This document shows, in pieces, positions 1 to 12,000 of a DNA stretch of 64,000 nt. Source of the stretch: Tupaia tana. Lineage: Eukaryota; Chordata; Mammalia; Scandentia; Tupaiidae. The stretch covers positions 1 to 64,000 of the forward strand of contig JAKSZU010000516.1 of assembly GCA_026018925.1 (NCBI GenBank). Reading direction: 5' to 3'. Position 1 is the first letter of the stretch, and each line of letters starts with the position of its first letter. The notes beneath the pieces were generated by a model. It did not search any database, was not told the DNA's origin, and was given only the letters and a program-made list of their open reading frames with translations. A program made the translations under genes and the position numbers.

Positions 1-247
1 GTAAATTTCTCTCTTCTGATCAACACACAGGAACGCCCTCAGTTCATCCACACTACACCCCCATCTTTCGACCCCTGGGCCAGGATCTCTGAGGGAGGAC
101 AGCCTCCAGTAGTTCCAGCCCCGGGACCCCCAGGCCAGAGCCCCCTCTTTCAGCCAGGTACATTTTTTTTTCCTATTTTTTTTTCCTTCTCTGTCCTGTT
201 ATCCACATCTTTCAATTGTAAATTTCTCTCTTCTGATCAACACACAG

Positions 248-374
248 GAACGCCCTCAGTTCATCCACACCACACCCCCATCTTTCGACCCCTGGGCCAG
301 AATCTCCGAGGGAGGACTGCCCCCAGTAGTTCCAGCCCCGGGACCCCCAGGCCAGAGCCCCCTCTTTCAGCCAG
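248..374 (+). other. Representative exon-like block of array A (127 bp)
   Basis: This is one example of the block repeated throughout array A. It starts directly after ACACACAG, an acceptor-like site, and ends at CAGCCAG immediately before GTACAT, a donor-like site of the form CAG|GTA. It is GC-rich, whereas the following spacer is T-rich, and that base-composition contrast is typical of exons against introns. At 127 nt it is not a multiple of three, so the frame would rotate from copy to copy. One of the three frames meets TAG in CCCAGTAGTT in most copies, which argues against a translated product. Splicing is inferred and not demonstrated. Confidence 0.5.
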
Positions 375-463
375 GTACATTTTTTTTCCTTTTTTTTTTT
401 CCTTCTCTGTCCTGTTATCCACATCTTTCAATTGTAAATTTCTCTCTTCTGATCAACACACAG
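375..463 (+). other. Representative intron-like spacer of array A (89 bp)
   Basis: The spacer opens with GTACAT, runs through two T-rich tracts, then CTGTTATCCAC, CAATTGTAAAT and CTTCTGATCAACACACAG, and ends in AG. The length is within the range of the shortest mammalian introns. The acceptor is only moderate: the last eight bases before AG are ACACAC-like rather than pyrimidine. The nearest branch-like motif, CTGAT, lies only about 12 nt upstream of the AG. On the minus strand the spacer has no GT-AG form. Confidence 0.4.
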
Positions 464-654
464 AAACGCCCTCAGTTCATCCACACCACACCCCCATCTT
501 TCGACCCCTGGGCCAGGATCTCCGAGGGAGGACTGCCCCCAGTAGTTCCAGCCCCGGGACCCCCAGGCCAGAGCCCCCTCTTTCAGCCAGGTACATTTTT
601 TTTCCTTTTTTTTTTTCCTTCTCTGTCCTGTTATCCACATCTTTCAATTGAAAA

Positions 655-3600
655 TTGCTCTCTTCTGATCAACACACAGGAACGCCCTCAGTTCATCCAC
701 ACCACACCCCCATCTTTCGACACCTGGGCCAGGATCTCCAAGGGAGGACTGCCCCCAGTAGTTCCAGCCCCGCGACCCCCAGGCCAGAGCCCCCTCTTTC
801 AGCCAGGTACATTCTTATTCCTTTTTTTTTTTCCTTCTCTGTCCTGTTATCCACATCTTTCAATTGTAAATTTCTCTCTTCTGATCAACACACAGGAACG
901 CCCTCAGTTCATCCACACCACACCCCCATCTTTCGACCCCTGGGCCAGGTTCTCCAAGGGAGGACTGCCCCCAGTAGTTCCAGCCCCGGGAACCCCAGGC
1001 CAGAGCCCCCTCTTTCAGACAGGTACATTTTTTTTCCTTTTTTTTTTTTCCTTCTCTGTCCTGTTATCCACATCTTTCAATTGTAAATTTCTCTCTTCTG
1101 ATCAACACACAGGAACGCCCTCAGTTCATCCACACCACACCCCCATCTTTCGACCCCTGGGCCAGGATCTCCGAGGGAGGACTGCCCCCAGTAGTTCCAG
1201 CCCCGGGACCACCAGGCCAGAGCCCCCTCTTTCAGCCAGGTTCATTTTTTTTCCTTTTTTTTTTTCCTTCTCTGTCCTGTTATCCACATCTTTCAATTGT
1301 AAATTTCTCTCTTCTGATCAACACACAGGAACGCCCTCAGTTCATCCACACCACACCCCCATCTTTCGACCCCTGGGCCAGGATCTCCGAGGGAGGACTG
1401 CCCCCAGTAGTTCCAGCCCCGGGAGCCCCAGGCCAGAACCCCCTCTTTCAGCCAGGTACATTTTTTTTTCCTTTTTTTTTTCCTTCTCTGTCCTTTTATC
1501 CACATCTTTCAATTGTAAATTTCTCTCTTCTGATCAACACACAGGAACGCCCTCAGTTCATCCACACCACACCCCCATCTTTCGACCCCTGGGCCAGGAT
1601 CTCCGAGGGAGGACTGCCCCCAGTAGTTCCAGCCCCAGGACCCCCAGGCCAGAGCCCCCTCTTTCAGCCAGGTACATTTTTTTTCCTTTTTTTTTTTTCC
1701 TTCTCTGTCCTGTTATCCACATCTTTCAATTGTAAATTACTCTCTTCTGATCAACACACAGGAACGCCCTCAGTTCATCCACACCACACCCCCATCTTTC
1801 GACCCCTGGGCCAGGATCTCCGAGGGAGGACTGCCCCCAGTAGTTCCAGCCCCGGGACCCCCAGGCCAGAGCCCCCTCTTTCAGCCAGGTACATTTTTTT
1901 TCCTTTTTTTTTTCCTTCTCTGTCCTGTTATCCACATCTTTCAATTGTAAATTTCTCTCTTCTGATCAACACACAGGTACGCCCTCAGTTCATCCACACC
2001 ACACCCCCATCTTTCGACCCCTGGGCCAGGATCTCCGAGGGAGGACTGCCCCCAGTAGTTCCAGCCCCGGGACCCCCAGGCCAGAGCCCCCTCTTTCAGC
2101 CAGGTACATTTTTTTCCTTTTTTTTTTTCCTTCTCTGTCCTGTTATCCACATCTTTCAATTGTAAATTTCTCTCTTCTGATCCACACACAGGAACGCCCT
2201 CAGTTCATCCACACCACACCCCCATCTTTCGACCCCTGGGACAGGATCTCCGAGGGAGGACTGCCCTCAGTAGTTCCAGCCCCGGGACCCCCAGGCCAGA
2301 GCCCCCTCTTTCAGCCAGGTACATTTTTTTTCCTTTTTTTTTTTCCTTCTCTGTCCTGTTATCCACTTCTTTCAATTGTAAATTTCTCTCTTCTGATCAA
2401 CACACAGGAACGCCCTCAGTTCATCCACACCACACCCCCATCTTTCGACACCTGGGCCAGGATCTCCAAGGGAGGACTGCCCCCAGTAGTTCCAGCCCCG
2501 CGACCCCCAGGCCAGAGCACCCTCTTTCAGCCAGGTACATTATTTTTCCTTTTTTTTTTTCCTTCTCTGTCCTGTTATCCACATCTTTCAATTGTAAATT
2601 TCTCTCTTCTGATCAACACACAGGAACGCCCTCAGTTCATCCACACCACACCCCCATCTTTCGACCCCTGGGCCAGGATCTCCGAGGGAGGACTGCCCCC
2701 AGTAGTTCCAGCCCCGGGACCCCCAGGCCAGAGCCCCCTCTTTCAGCCAGGTACATTTTTTTTCCTTTTTTTTTTTTCCTTCTCTGTCCTGTTATCCACA
2801 TCTTTCAATTGTAAATTTCTCTCTTCTGATCAACACACAGAAACGCCCTCAGTTCATCCACACTACACCCCCATCTTTCGACCCCTGGGCCAGGATCTCC
2901 GAGGGAGGACTGCCCCCAGTAGTTCCAGCCCCGGGACCCCCAGGCCAGAGCCCCCTCTTTCAGCCAGGTACATTTTTTTTCCTTTTTTTTTTCCTTCTCT
3001 GTCCTGTTATCCACATCTTTCAATTGAAAATTGCTCTCTTCTGATCAACACACAGGAACGCCCTCAGTTCATCCACACCACACCCCCATCTTTCGACACC
3101 TGGGCCAGGATCTCCAAGGGAGGACTGCCCCCAGTAGTTCCAGCCCCGCGACCCCCAGGCCAGAGCCCCCTCTTTCAGCCAGGTACATTCTTATTCCTTT
3201 TTTTTTTTCCTTCTCTGTCCTGTTATCCACATCTTTCAATTGTAAATTTCTCTCTTCTGATCAACACACAGGAACGCCCTCAGTTCATCCACACCACACC
3301 CCCATCTTTCGACCCCTGGGCCAGGTTCTCCAAGGGAGGACTGCCCCCAGTAGTTCCAGCCCCGGGAACACCAGGCCAGAGCCCCCTCTTTCAGACAGGT
3401 ACATTTTTTTTCCTTTTTTTTTTTCCTTCTCTGTCCTGTTATCCACATCTTTCAATTGTAAATTTCTCTCTTCTGATCAACACACAGGAACGCCCTCAGT
3501 TCATCCACACCACACCCCCATCTTTCGACCCCTGGGCCAGGATCTCCGAGGGAGGACTGCCCCCAGTAGTTCCAGCCCCGGGACCCCCAGGCCAGAGCCC

Positions 3601-5409
3601 CCTCTTTCAGCCAGGTTCATTTTTTTTCCTTTTTTTTTTTTCCTTCTCTGTCCTGTTATCCACATCTTTCAATTGTAAATTTCTCTCTTCTGATCAACAC
3701 ACAGGAACGCCCTCAGTTCATCCACACCACACCCCCATCTTTCGACCCCTGGGCCAGGATCTCCGAGGGAGGACTGCCCCCAGTAGTTCCAGCCCCGGGA
3801 GCCCCAGGCCAGAACCCCCTCTTTCAGCCAGGTACATTTTTTTTCCTTTTTTTTTTCCTTCTCTGTCCTTTTATCCACATCTTTCAATTGTAAATTTCTC
3901 TCTTCTGATCAACACACAGGAACGCCCTCAGTTCATCCACACCACACCCCCATCTTTCGACTCCTGGGCCAGGATCTCCGAGGGAGGACTGCCCCCAGTA
4001 GTTCCAGCCCCAGGACCCCCAGGCCAGAGCCCCCTCTTTCAGCCAGGTACATTTTTTTTCCTTTTTTTTTTTTCCTTCTCTGTCCTGTTATCCACATCTT
4101 TCAATTGTAAATTACTCTCTTCTGATCAACACACAGGAACGCCCTCAGTTCATCCACACCACACCCCCATCTTTTGACCCCTGGGCCAGGATCTCCGAGG
4201 GAGGACTGCCCCCAGTATGTCCAGCCCCGGGATCCCCAGGCCAGAGCCCCCTCTTTCAGACAGGTACATTTTTTTTCCTTTTTTTTTTTTTCCTTCTCTG
4301 TCCTGTTATCCACATCTTTCAATTGTAAATTTCTCTCTTCTGATCAACACACAGGAACGCCCTCAGTTCATCCACACCACACCCCCATCTTTCGACCCCT
4401 GGGCCAGGATCTCCGAGGGAGGACTGCCCCCAGGAGTTCCAGCCCGGGGACCCCCAGGCCAGAGCCCCCTCTTTCAGCCAGGTACATTTTTTTTCCTTTT
4501 TTTTTTTCCTTCTCTGTCCTGTTATCCACATCTTTCAATTGTAAATTTCTCTCTTGTGATCAACACACAGATACGCCCTCAGTTCATCCACACCACACCC
4601 CCATCTTTCGACCCCTGGCCAGGATCACCGAGGGAGGACTGCCCCCAGTAGTTCCAGCCCCGCGACCCCAAGGCCAGAGCCCCCTCTTTCAGCCAGGTAC
4701 ATTATTTTTCCTTTTTTTTTTTCCTTCTCTGTCCTGTTATCCACATCTTTCAATTGTAAATTTCTCTCTTCTGATCAACACACAGGAACGCCCTCAGTTC
4801 ATCCACACTACACCCCCATCTTTCGACCCCTGGGCCAGGATCTCTGAGGGAGGACAGCCTCCAGTAGTTCCAGCCCCGGGACCCCCAGGCCAGAGCCCCC
4901 TCTTTCAGCCAGGTACATTTTTTTTTCCTATTTTTTTTTCCTTCTCTGTCCTGTTATCCACATCTTTCAATTGTAAATTTCTCTCTTCTGATCAACACAC
5001 AGGAACGCCCTCAGTTCATCCACACCACACCCCCATCTTTCGACCCCTGGGCCAGGATCTCCGAGGGAGGACTGCCCCCAGTAGTTCCAGCCCCGGGACC
5101 CCCAGGCCAGAGCCCCCTCTTTCAGCCAGGTACATTTTTTTTCCTTTTTTTTTTTCCTTCTCTGTCCTGTTATCCACATCTTTCAATTGTAAATTTCTCT
5201 CTTCTGATCAACACACAGAAACGCCCTCAGTTCATCCACACCACACCCCCATCTTTCGACCCCTGGGCCAGGATCTCCGAGGGAGGACTGCCCCCAGTAG
5301 TTCCAGCCCCGGGACCCCCAGGCCAGAGCCCCCTCTTTCAGCCAGGTACATTTTTTTTCCTTTTTTTTTTTCCTTCTCTGTCCTGTTATCCACATCTTTC
5401 AATTGAAAA
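655..5409 (+). repeat. Higher-order repeat in array A: 11-monomer period near the left end
   Basis: A rare variant monomer starting GAAAATTGCTCTC occurs at about 653, 3029 and 5408, a spacing of 2376 and then 2379 bp, or 11 monomers. Monomers after it keep the same private variants in the same order. Examples are ACATTCTTATTCC (near 809, 3187, 5566) and GGTTCTCCAAGGG (near 949, 3325, 5703). The start of the window also matches position 4756 onward, including the private CAGCCTCCAG. This shows multi-monomer blocks were copied as units. Confidence 0.85.
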
Positions 5410-8400
5410 TTGCTCTCTTCTGATCAACACACAGGAACGCCCTCAGTTCATCCACACCACACCCCCATCTTTCGACACCTGGGCCAGGATCTCCAAGGGA
5501 GGACTGCCCCCAGTAGTTCCAGCCCCGCGACCCCCAGGCCAGAGCCCCCTCTTTCAGCCAGGTACATTCTTATTCCTTTTTTTTTTTCCTTCTCTGTCCT
5601 GTTATCCACATCTTTCAATTGTAAATTTCTCTCTTCTGATCAACACACAGGAACGCCCTCAGTTCATCCACACCACACCCCCATCTTTCGACCCCTGGGC
5701 CAGGTTCTCCAAGGGAGGACTGCCCCCAGTAGTTCCAGCCCCGGGAACCCCAGGCCAGAGCCCCCTCTTTCAGACAGGTACATTTTTTTTCCTTTTTTTT
5801 TTTTCCTTCTCTGTCCTGTTATCCACATCTTTCAATTGTAAATTTCTCTCTTCTGATCAACACACAGGAACGCCCTCAGTTCATCCACACCACACCCCCA
5901 TCTTTCGACCCCTGGGCCAGGATCTCCGAGGGAGGACTGCCCCCAGTAGTTCCAGCCCCGGGACCACCAGGCCAGAGCCCCCTCTTTCAGCCAGGTTCAT
6001 TTTTTTTCCTTTTTTTTTTTCCTTCTCTGTCCTGTTATCCACATCTTTCAATTGTAAATTTCTCTCTTCTGATCAACACACAGGAACGCCCTCAGTTCAT
6101 CCACACCACACCCCCATCTTTCGACCCCTGGGCCAGGATCTCCGAGGGAGGACTGCCCCCAGTAGTTCCAGCCCCGGGACCCCCAGGCCAGAGCCCCCTC
6201 TTTCAGCCAGGTACATTTTTTTTCCTTTTTTTTTTCCTTCTCTGTCCTGTTATCCACATCTTTCAATTGTAAATTTCTCTCTTCTGATCAACACACAGGT
6301 ACGCCCTCAGTTCATCCACACCACACCCCCATCTTTCGACCCCTTGGCCAGGATCTCCGAGGGAGGACTGCCCCCAGTAGTTCCAGCCCCGGGACCCCCA
6401 GGCCAGAGCCCCCTCTTTCAGCCAGGTACATTTTTTTCCTTTTTTTTTTTCCTTCTCTGTCCTGTTATCCACATCTTTCAATTGTAAATTTCTCTCTTCT
6501 GATCAACACACAGGAACGCCCTCAGTTCATCCACACCACACCCCCATCTTTTGACCCCTGGGCCAGGATCTCCGAGGGAGGACTGCCCCCAGTATGTCCA
6601 GCCCCGGGATCCCCAGGCCAGAGCCCCCTCTTTCAGACAGGTACATTTTTTTTCCTTTTTTTTTTTTTCCTTCTCTGTCCTGTTATCCACATCTTTCAAT
6701 TGTAAATTTCTCTCTTCTGATCAACACACAGGAACGCCCTCAGTTCATCCACACCACACCCCCATCTTTCGACCCCTGGGCCAGGATCTCCGAGGGAGGA
6801 CTGCCCCCAGGAGTTCCAGCCCGGGGACCCCCAGGCCAGAGCCCCCTCTTTCAGCCAGGTACATTTTTTTTCCTTTTTTTTTTTCCTTCTCTGTCCTGTT
6901 ATCCACATCTTTCAATTGTAAATTTCTCTCTTGTGATCAACACACAGATACGCCCTCAGTTCATCCACACCACACCCCCATCTTTCGACCCCTGGCCAGG
7001 ATCACCGAGGGAGGACTGCCCCCAGTAGTTCCAGCCCCGCGACCCCAAGGCCAGAGCCCCCTCTTTCAGCCAGGTACATTATTTTTCCTTTTTTTTTTTC
7101 CTTCTCTGTCCTGTTATCCACATCTTTCAATTGTAAATTTCTCTCTTCTGATCAACACACAGGAACGCCCTCAGTTCATCCACACTACACCCCCATCTTT
7201 CGACCCCTGGGCCAGGATCTCTGAGGGAGGACAGCCCCCAGTAGTTCCAGCCCCGGGACCCCCAGGCCAGAGCCCCCTCTTTCAGCCAGGTACATTTTTT
7301 TTTCCTATTTTTTTTTCCTTCTCTGTCCTGTTATCCACATCTTTCAATTGTAAATTTCTCTCTTCTGATCAACACACAGGAACGCCCTCAGTTCATCCAC
7401 ACCACACCCCCATCTTTCGACCCCTGGGCCAGGATCTCCGAGGGAGGACTGCCCCCAGTAGTTCCAGCCCCGGGACCCCCAGGCCAGAGCCCCCTCTTTC
7501 AGCCAGGTACATTTTTTTTCCTTTTTTTTTTTCCTTCTCTGTCCTGTTATCCACATCTTTCAATTGTAAATTTCTCTCTTCTGATCAACACACAGGAATG
7601 CCCTCAGTTCATCCACACCACACCCCCATCTTTCGACCCCTGGGCCAGGATCTCCGAGGGAGGACTGCCCCCAGTAGTTCCAGCCCCTTGACCCCCAGGC
7701 CAGAGCCCCCTCTTTTAGCCAGGTACATTTTTTTTCCTTTTTTTTTTCCTTCTCTGTCCTGTTATCCACATCTTTCAATTGTAAATTTCTCTCTTCTGAT
7801 CAACACACAGGAACGCCCTCAGTTCATCCACACCACACCGCCATCTTTCGACCCCTGGGCCAGGATCTCCGAGGGAGGACTGCCCCCAGTAGTTCCAGCC
7901 CCGCGACCCCCAGGCCAGAGCCCCCTCTTTCAGCCAGGTACATTATTTTTCCTTTTTTTTTTTCCTTCTCTGTCCTGTTATCCACATCTTTCAATTGTAA
8001 ATTTCTCTCTTCTGATCAACACACAGGAACGCCCTCAGTTCATCCACACCACACCCCCATCTTTCGACCCCTGGGCCAGGATCTCCGAGGGAGGACTGCC
8101 CTCAGTAGTTCCAGCCCCGGGACCCCCAGGCCAGAGCCCCCTCTTTCAGCCAGGTACATTTTTTTTCCTTTTTTTTTTTCCTTCTCTGTCCTGTTATCCA
8201 CGTCTTTCAATTGTAAATTTCTCTCTTCTGATCAACACACAGGAACGCCCTCAGTTCATCCACACCACACCCCTATCTTTCGACACCTGGGCCAGGATCT
8301 CCAAGGGAGGACTGCCCCCAGTAGTTCCAGCCCCGCGACCCCCAGGCCAGAGCACCCTCTTTCAGCCAGGTACATTATTTTTCCTTTTTTTTTTTCCTTC

Positions 8401-9079
8401 TCTGTCCTTTTATCCACATCTTTCAATTGTAAATTTCTCTCTTCTGATCAACACACAGGAACGCCCTCAGTTCATCCACACCACAACCCCATATTTCGTC
8501 CCCTGAGCCAGGATCTCCGAGGGACGACTGCCCCCAGTAGTTCCAGCCCCGGGACCCCCAGGCCAGAGCCCCCTCTTTCAGCCAGGTACATTTTTTTTCC
8601 TTTTTTTTTTTTCCTTCTCTGTCCTGTTATCCACATCTTTCAATTGTAAATTACTCTCTTCTGATCAACACACAGGAACGCCCTCAGTTCATCCACACCA
8701 CACCCCCATCTTTCGACCCCTGGGCCAGGATCTCCGAGGGAGGACTGCCCCCAGTAGTTCCAGCCCCGGGACCCCCAGGCCAGAGCCCCCTCTTTCAGCC
8801 AGGTACATTTTTTTTCCTTTTTTTTTTCCTTCTCTGTCCTGTTATCCACATCTTTCAATTGTAAATTTCTCTCTTCTGATCAACACACAGGTACGCCCTC
8901 AGTTCATCCACACCACACCCCCATCTTTCGACCCCTGGGCCAGGATCTCCGAGGGAGGACTGCCCCCAGTAGTTCCAGCCCCAGGACCCCCAGGCCAGAG
9001 CCCCCTCTTTCAGCCAGGTACATTTTTTTCCTTTTTTTTTTTCCTTCTCTGTCCTGTTATCCACATCTTTCAATTGTAA

Positions 9080-12000
9080 ATTTCTCTCTTCTGATCAACA
9101 CACAGGAACGCCCTCAGTTCATCCACACCACACCCCCATCTTTTGACCCCTGGGCCAGGATCTCCGAGGGAGGACTGCCCCCAGTATGTCCAGCCCCGGG
9201 ATCCCCAGGCCAGAGCCCCCACTTTCAGACAGGTACATTTTTTTTCCTTTTTTTTTTTTCCTTCTCTGTCCTGTTATCCACATCTTTCAATTGTAAATTT
9301 CTCTCTTCTGATCAACACACAGGAACGCCCTCAGTTCATCCACACCACACCCACATCTTTCGACCCCTGGCCCAGGATCTCCGAGGGAGGACTGCCCCCA
9401 GGAGTTCCAGCCCGGGGACCCCCAGGCCAGAGCCCCCTCTTTCAGCCAGGTACATTTTTTTTCCTTTTTTTTTTTCCTTCTCTGTCCTGTTATCCACATC
9501 TTTCAATTGTAAATTTCTCTCTTCTGATCAACACACAGATACGCCCTAAGTTCATCCACACCACACCCCCATCTTTCGACCCCTGGCCAGGATCACCGAG
9601 GGAGGACTGCCCCCAGTAGTTCCAGCCCCGCAACCCCAAGGCCAGAGCCCCCTCTTTCAGCCAGGTACATTATTTTTCCTTTTTTTTTTTCCTTCTCTGT
9701 CCTGTTATCCACATCTTTCAATTGTAAATTTCTCTCTTCTGATCAACACACAGGAACGCCCTCAGTTCATCCACACTACACCCCCATCTTTCGACCCCTG
9801 GGCCAGGATCTCTGAGGGAGGACAGCCCCCAGTAGTTCCAGCCCCGGGACCCCCAGGCCAGAGCCCCCTCTTTCAGCCAGGTACATTTTTTTTCCTTTTT
9901 TTTTTTCCTTCTCTGTCCTGTTATCCACATCTTTCAATTGTAAATTTCTCTCTTCTGATCAACACACAGGAACGCCCTCAGTTCATCCACACCACACCCC
10001 CATCTTTAGACCCCTGGGCCAGGATCTCCGAGGGAGGACTGCCCCCAGTAGTTCTAGCCCCGGGACCCCCAGGCCAGAGCCCCCTCTTTCAGCCAGGTAC
10101 ATTTTTTTCCTTTTTTTTTTTTCCTTCTCTGTCCTGTTATCCACATCTTTCAATTGTAAATTTCTCTCTTCTGATCAACACACAGGAACGCCCTCAGTTC
10201 ATCCACACCACACCCCCATCTTTCGACCCCTGGGCCAGGATCTCCGAGGGAGGACGGCCCCCAGTAGTTCCAGCCCCGGGACCCCCAGGCCAGAGCCCCC
10301 TCTTTCAGCCAGGTACATTTTTTTTCCTTTTTTTTTTTCCTTCTCTGTCCTGTTATCCACATCTTTCAATTGTAAATTTCTCTCTTCTGATCAACACACA
10401 GGAACGCCCTCAGTTCATCCACACCACACCCCCATCTTTCGACCCCTGGGCCAGGATCTCCGAGGGAGGACTGCCCCCAGTAGTTCCAGCCCCGGGACCC
10501 CCAGGCCAGAGCCCCCTCTTTCAGCCAGGTACATTTTTTTTCCTTTTTTTTTTTCCTTCTCTGTCCTGTTATCCACAACTTTCAATTGTAAATTTGTCTC
10601 TTCTGATCAACACACAGGAACGCCCTCAGTTCATCCACACCACACCCCCATCTTTCGACCCCTGGGCCAGGATCTCCGAGGGAGGACTGCCCCCAGTAGT
10701 TCCAGCCCTGGGACCCCCAGGCCAGAGCCCCCTCTTTCAGCCAGGTATATTTTTTTTCCTTTTTTTTTTTCCTTCTCTGTCCTGTTATCCACATCTTTCA
10801 ATTGTAAATTTCTCTCTTCTGATCAACACACAGGAACGCCCTCAGTTCATCCACACCACACCCCCATCTTTCGACCCCTGGGCCAGGATCTCCGAGGGAG
10901 GACTGCCCCCAGTAGTTCCAGCCCCGGGACCCCCAGGCCAGAGCCCCCTCTTTCAGCCAGGTACATTTTTTTTCCTTTTTTTTTTTCCTTCTCTGTCCTG
11001 TTATCCACATCTTTCAATTGTAAATTTCTCTCTTCTGTACAACACACAGGAACGCCCTCAGTTCATCCACACCACACCCCCATCTTTCGACCCCTGGGCC
11101 AGGATCTCCAAGGGAGGACTGCCCCCAGTAGTTCCAGCCCCGGGACCCCCAGGCCAGAGCCCCCTCTTTCAGCCAGGTACATTTTTTTTCCTTTTTTTTT
11201 TCCTTCTCTGTCCTGTTATCCACATCTTTCAATTGTAAATTTCTCTCTTCTGATCAACACACAGGAACGCCCTCAGTTCATCCACACCACACCCCCATCT
11301 TTCGACCCCTGGGCCAGGATCTCCGAGGGAGGACTGCCCCCAGTAGTTCCAGCCCCGGGAACCCCAGGTCAGAGCCCCCTCTTTCAGCCAGGTACATTTT
11401 TTTTCCTTTTTTTTTTCCGTCTCTGTCCTGTTATCCACATCTTTCAATTGTAAATTTCTCTCTTCTGATCAACACACAGGAACGCCCTCAGTTCATCCAC
11501 ACCACACCCCCATCTTTCGACCCCTGGGCCAGGATCTCCGAGGGAGGACTGCCCCCAGTAGTTCCAGCCCCGGGACCCCCAGGCCAGAGCCCCCTCTTTT
11601 AGCCAGGTACATTTTTTTTCCTTTTTTTTTTCCTTCTCTGTCCTGTCATCCACATCTTTCAGTTGTAAATTTCTCTCTTCTGATCAACACACAGGAACGC
11701 CCTCAGTTCATCCACACCACACCCCCATCTTTCGAACCCTGGGCCAGGATCTCCGAGGGAGGACTGCCCCCAGTAGTTCCAGCCCCGGGACCCCCAGGCC
11801 AGAGCCCCCACTTTCAGACAGGTACATTTTTTTTCCTTTTTTTTTTTTCCTTCTCTGTCCTGTTATCCACATCTTTCAATTGTAAATTTCTCTCTTCTGA
11901 TCAACACACAGGAACGCCCTCAGTTCATCCACACCACACCCACATCTTTCGACCCCTGGCCCAGGATCTCCGAGGGAGGACTGCCCCCAGGAGTTCCAGC

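Noticed and set aside
212..424. Repeated 70-73-residue minus-strand frames, one per array A monomer
   Set aside because: They are conserved only because the monomers are. Each reads through the T-tract complement as a Lys run, with no independent sign of coding.
375..463. Intronic C/D-box snoRNA in the array A spacer, as in imprinted snoRNA clusters
   Set aside because: A CTGA-like D box can be read in CTTCTGATC, but there is no RTGATGA C box and an 89-bp intron leaves no room for a snoRNA.
6551..8506. Long plus-strand open frames across array A, up to about 650-660 codons (also 24570-26564)
   Set aside because: The 216-bp period is 72 codons, so any stop-free monomer gives an endless frame. 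It runs through T-rich spacers as poly-Phe, and single-base changes in the T runs switch frames. Nothing suggests translation.
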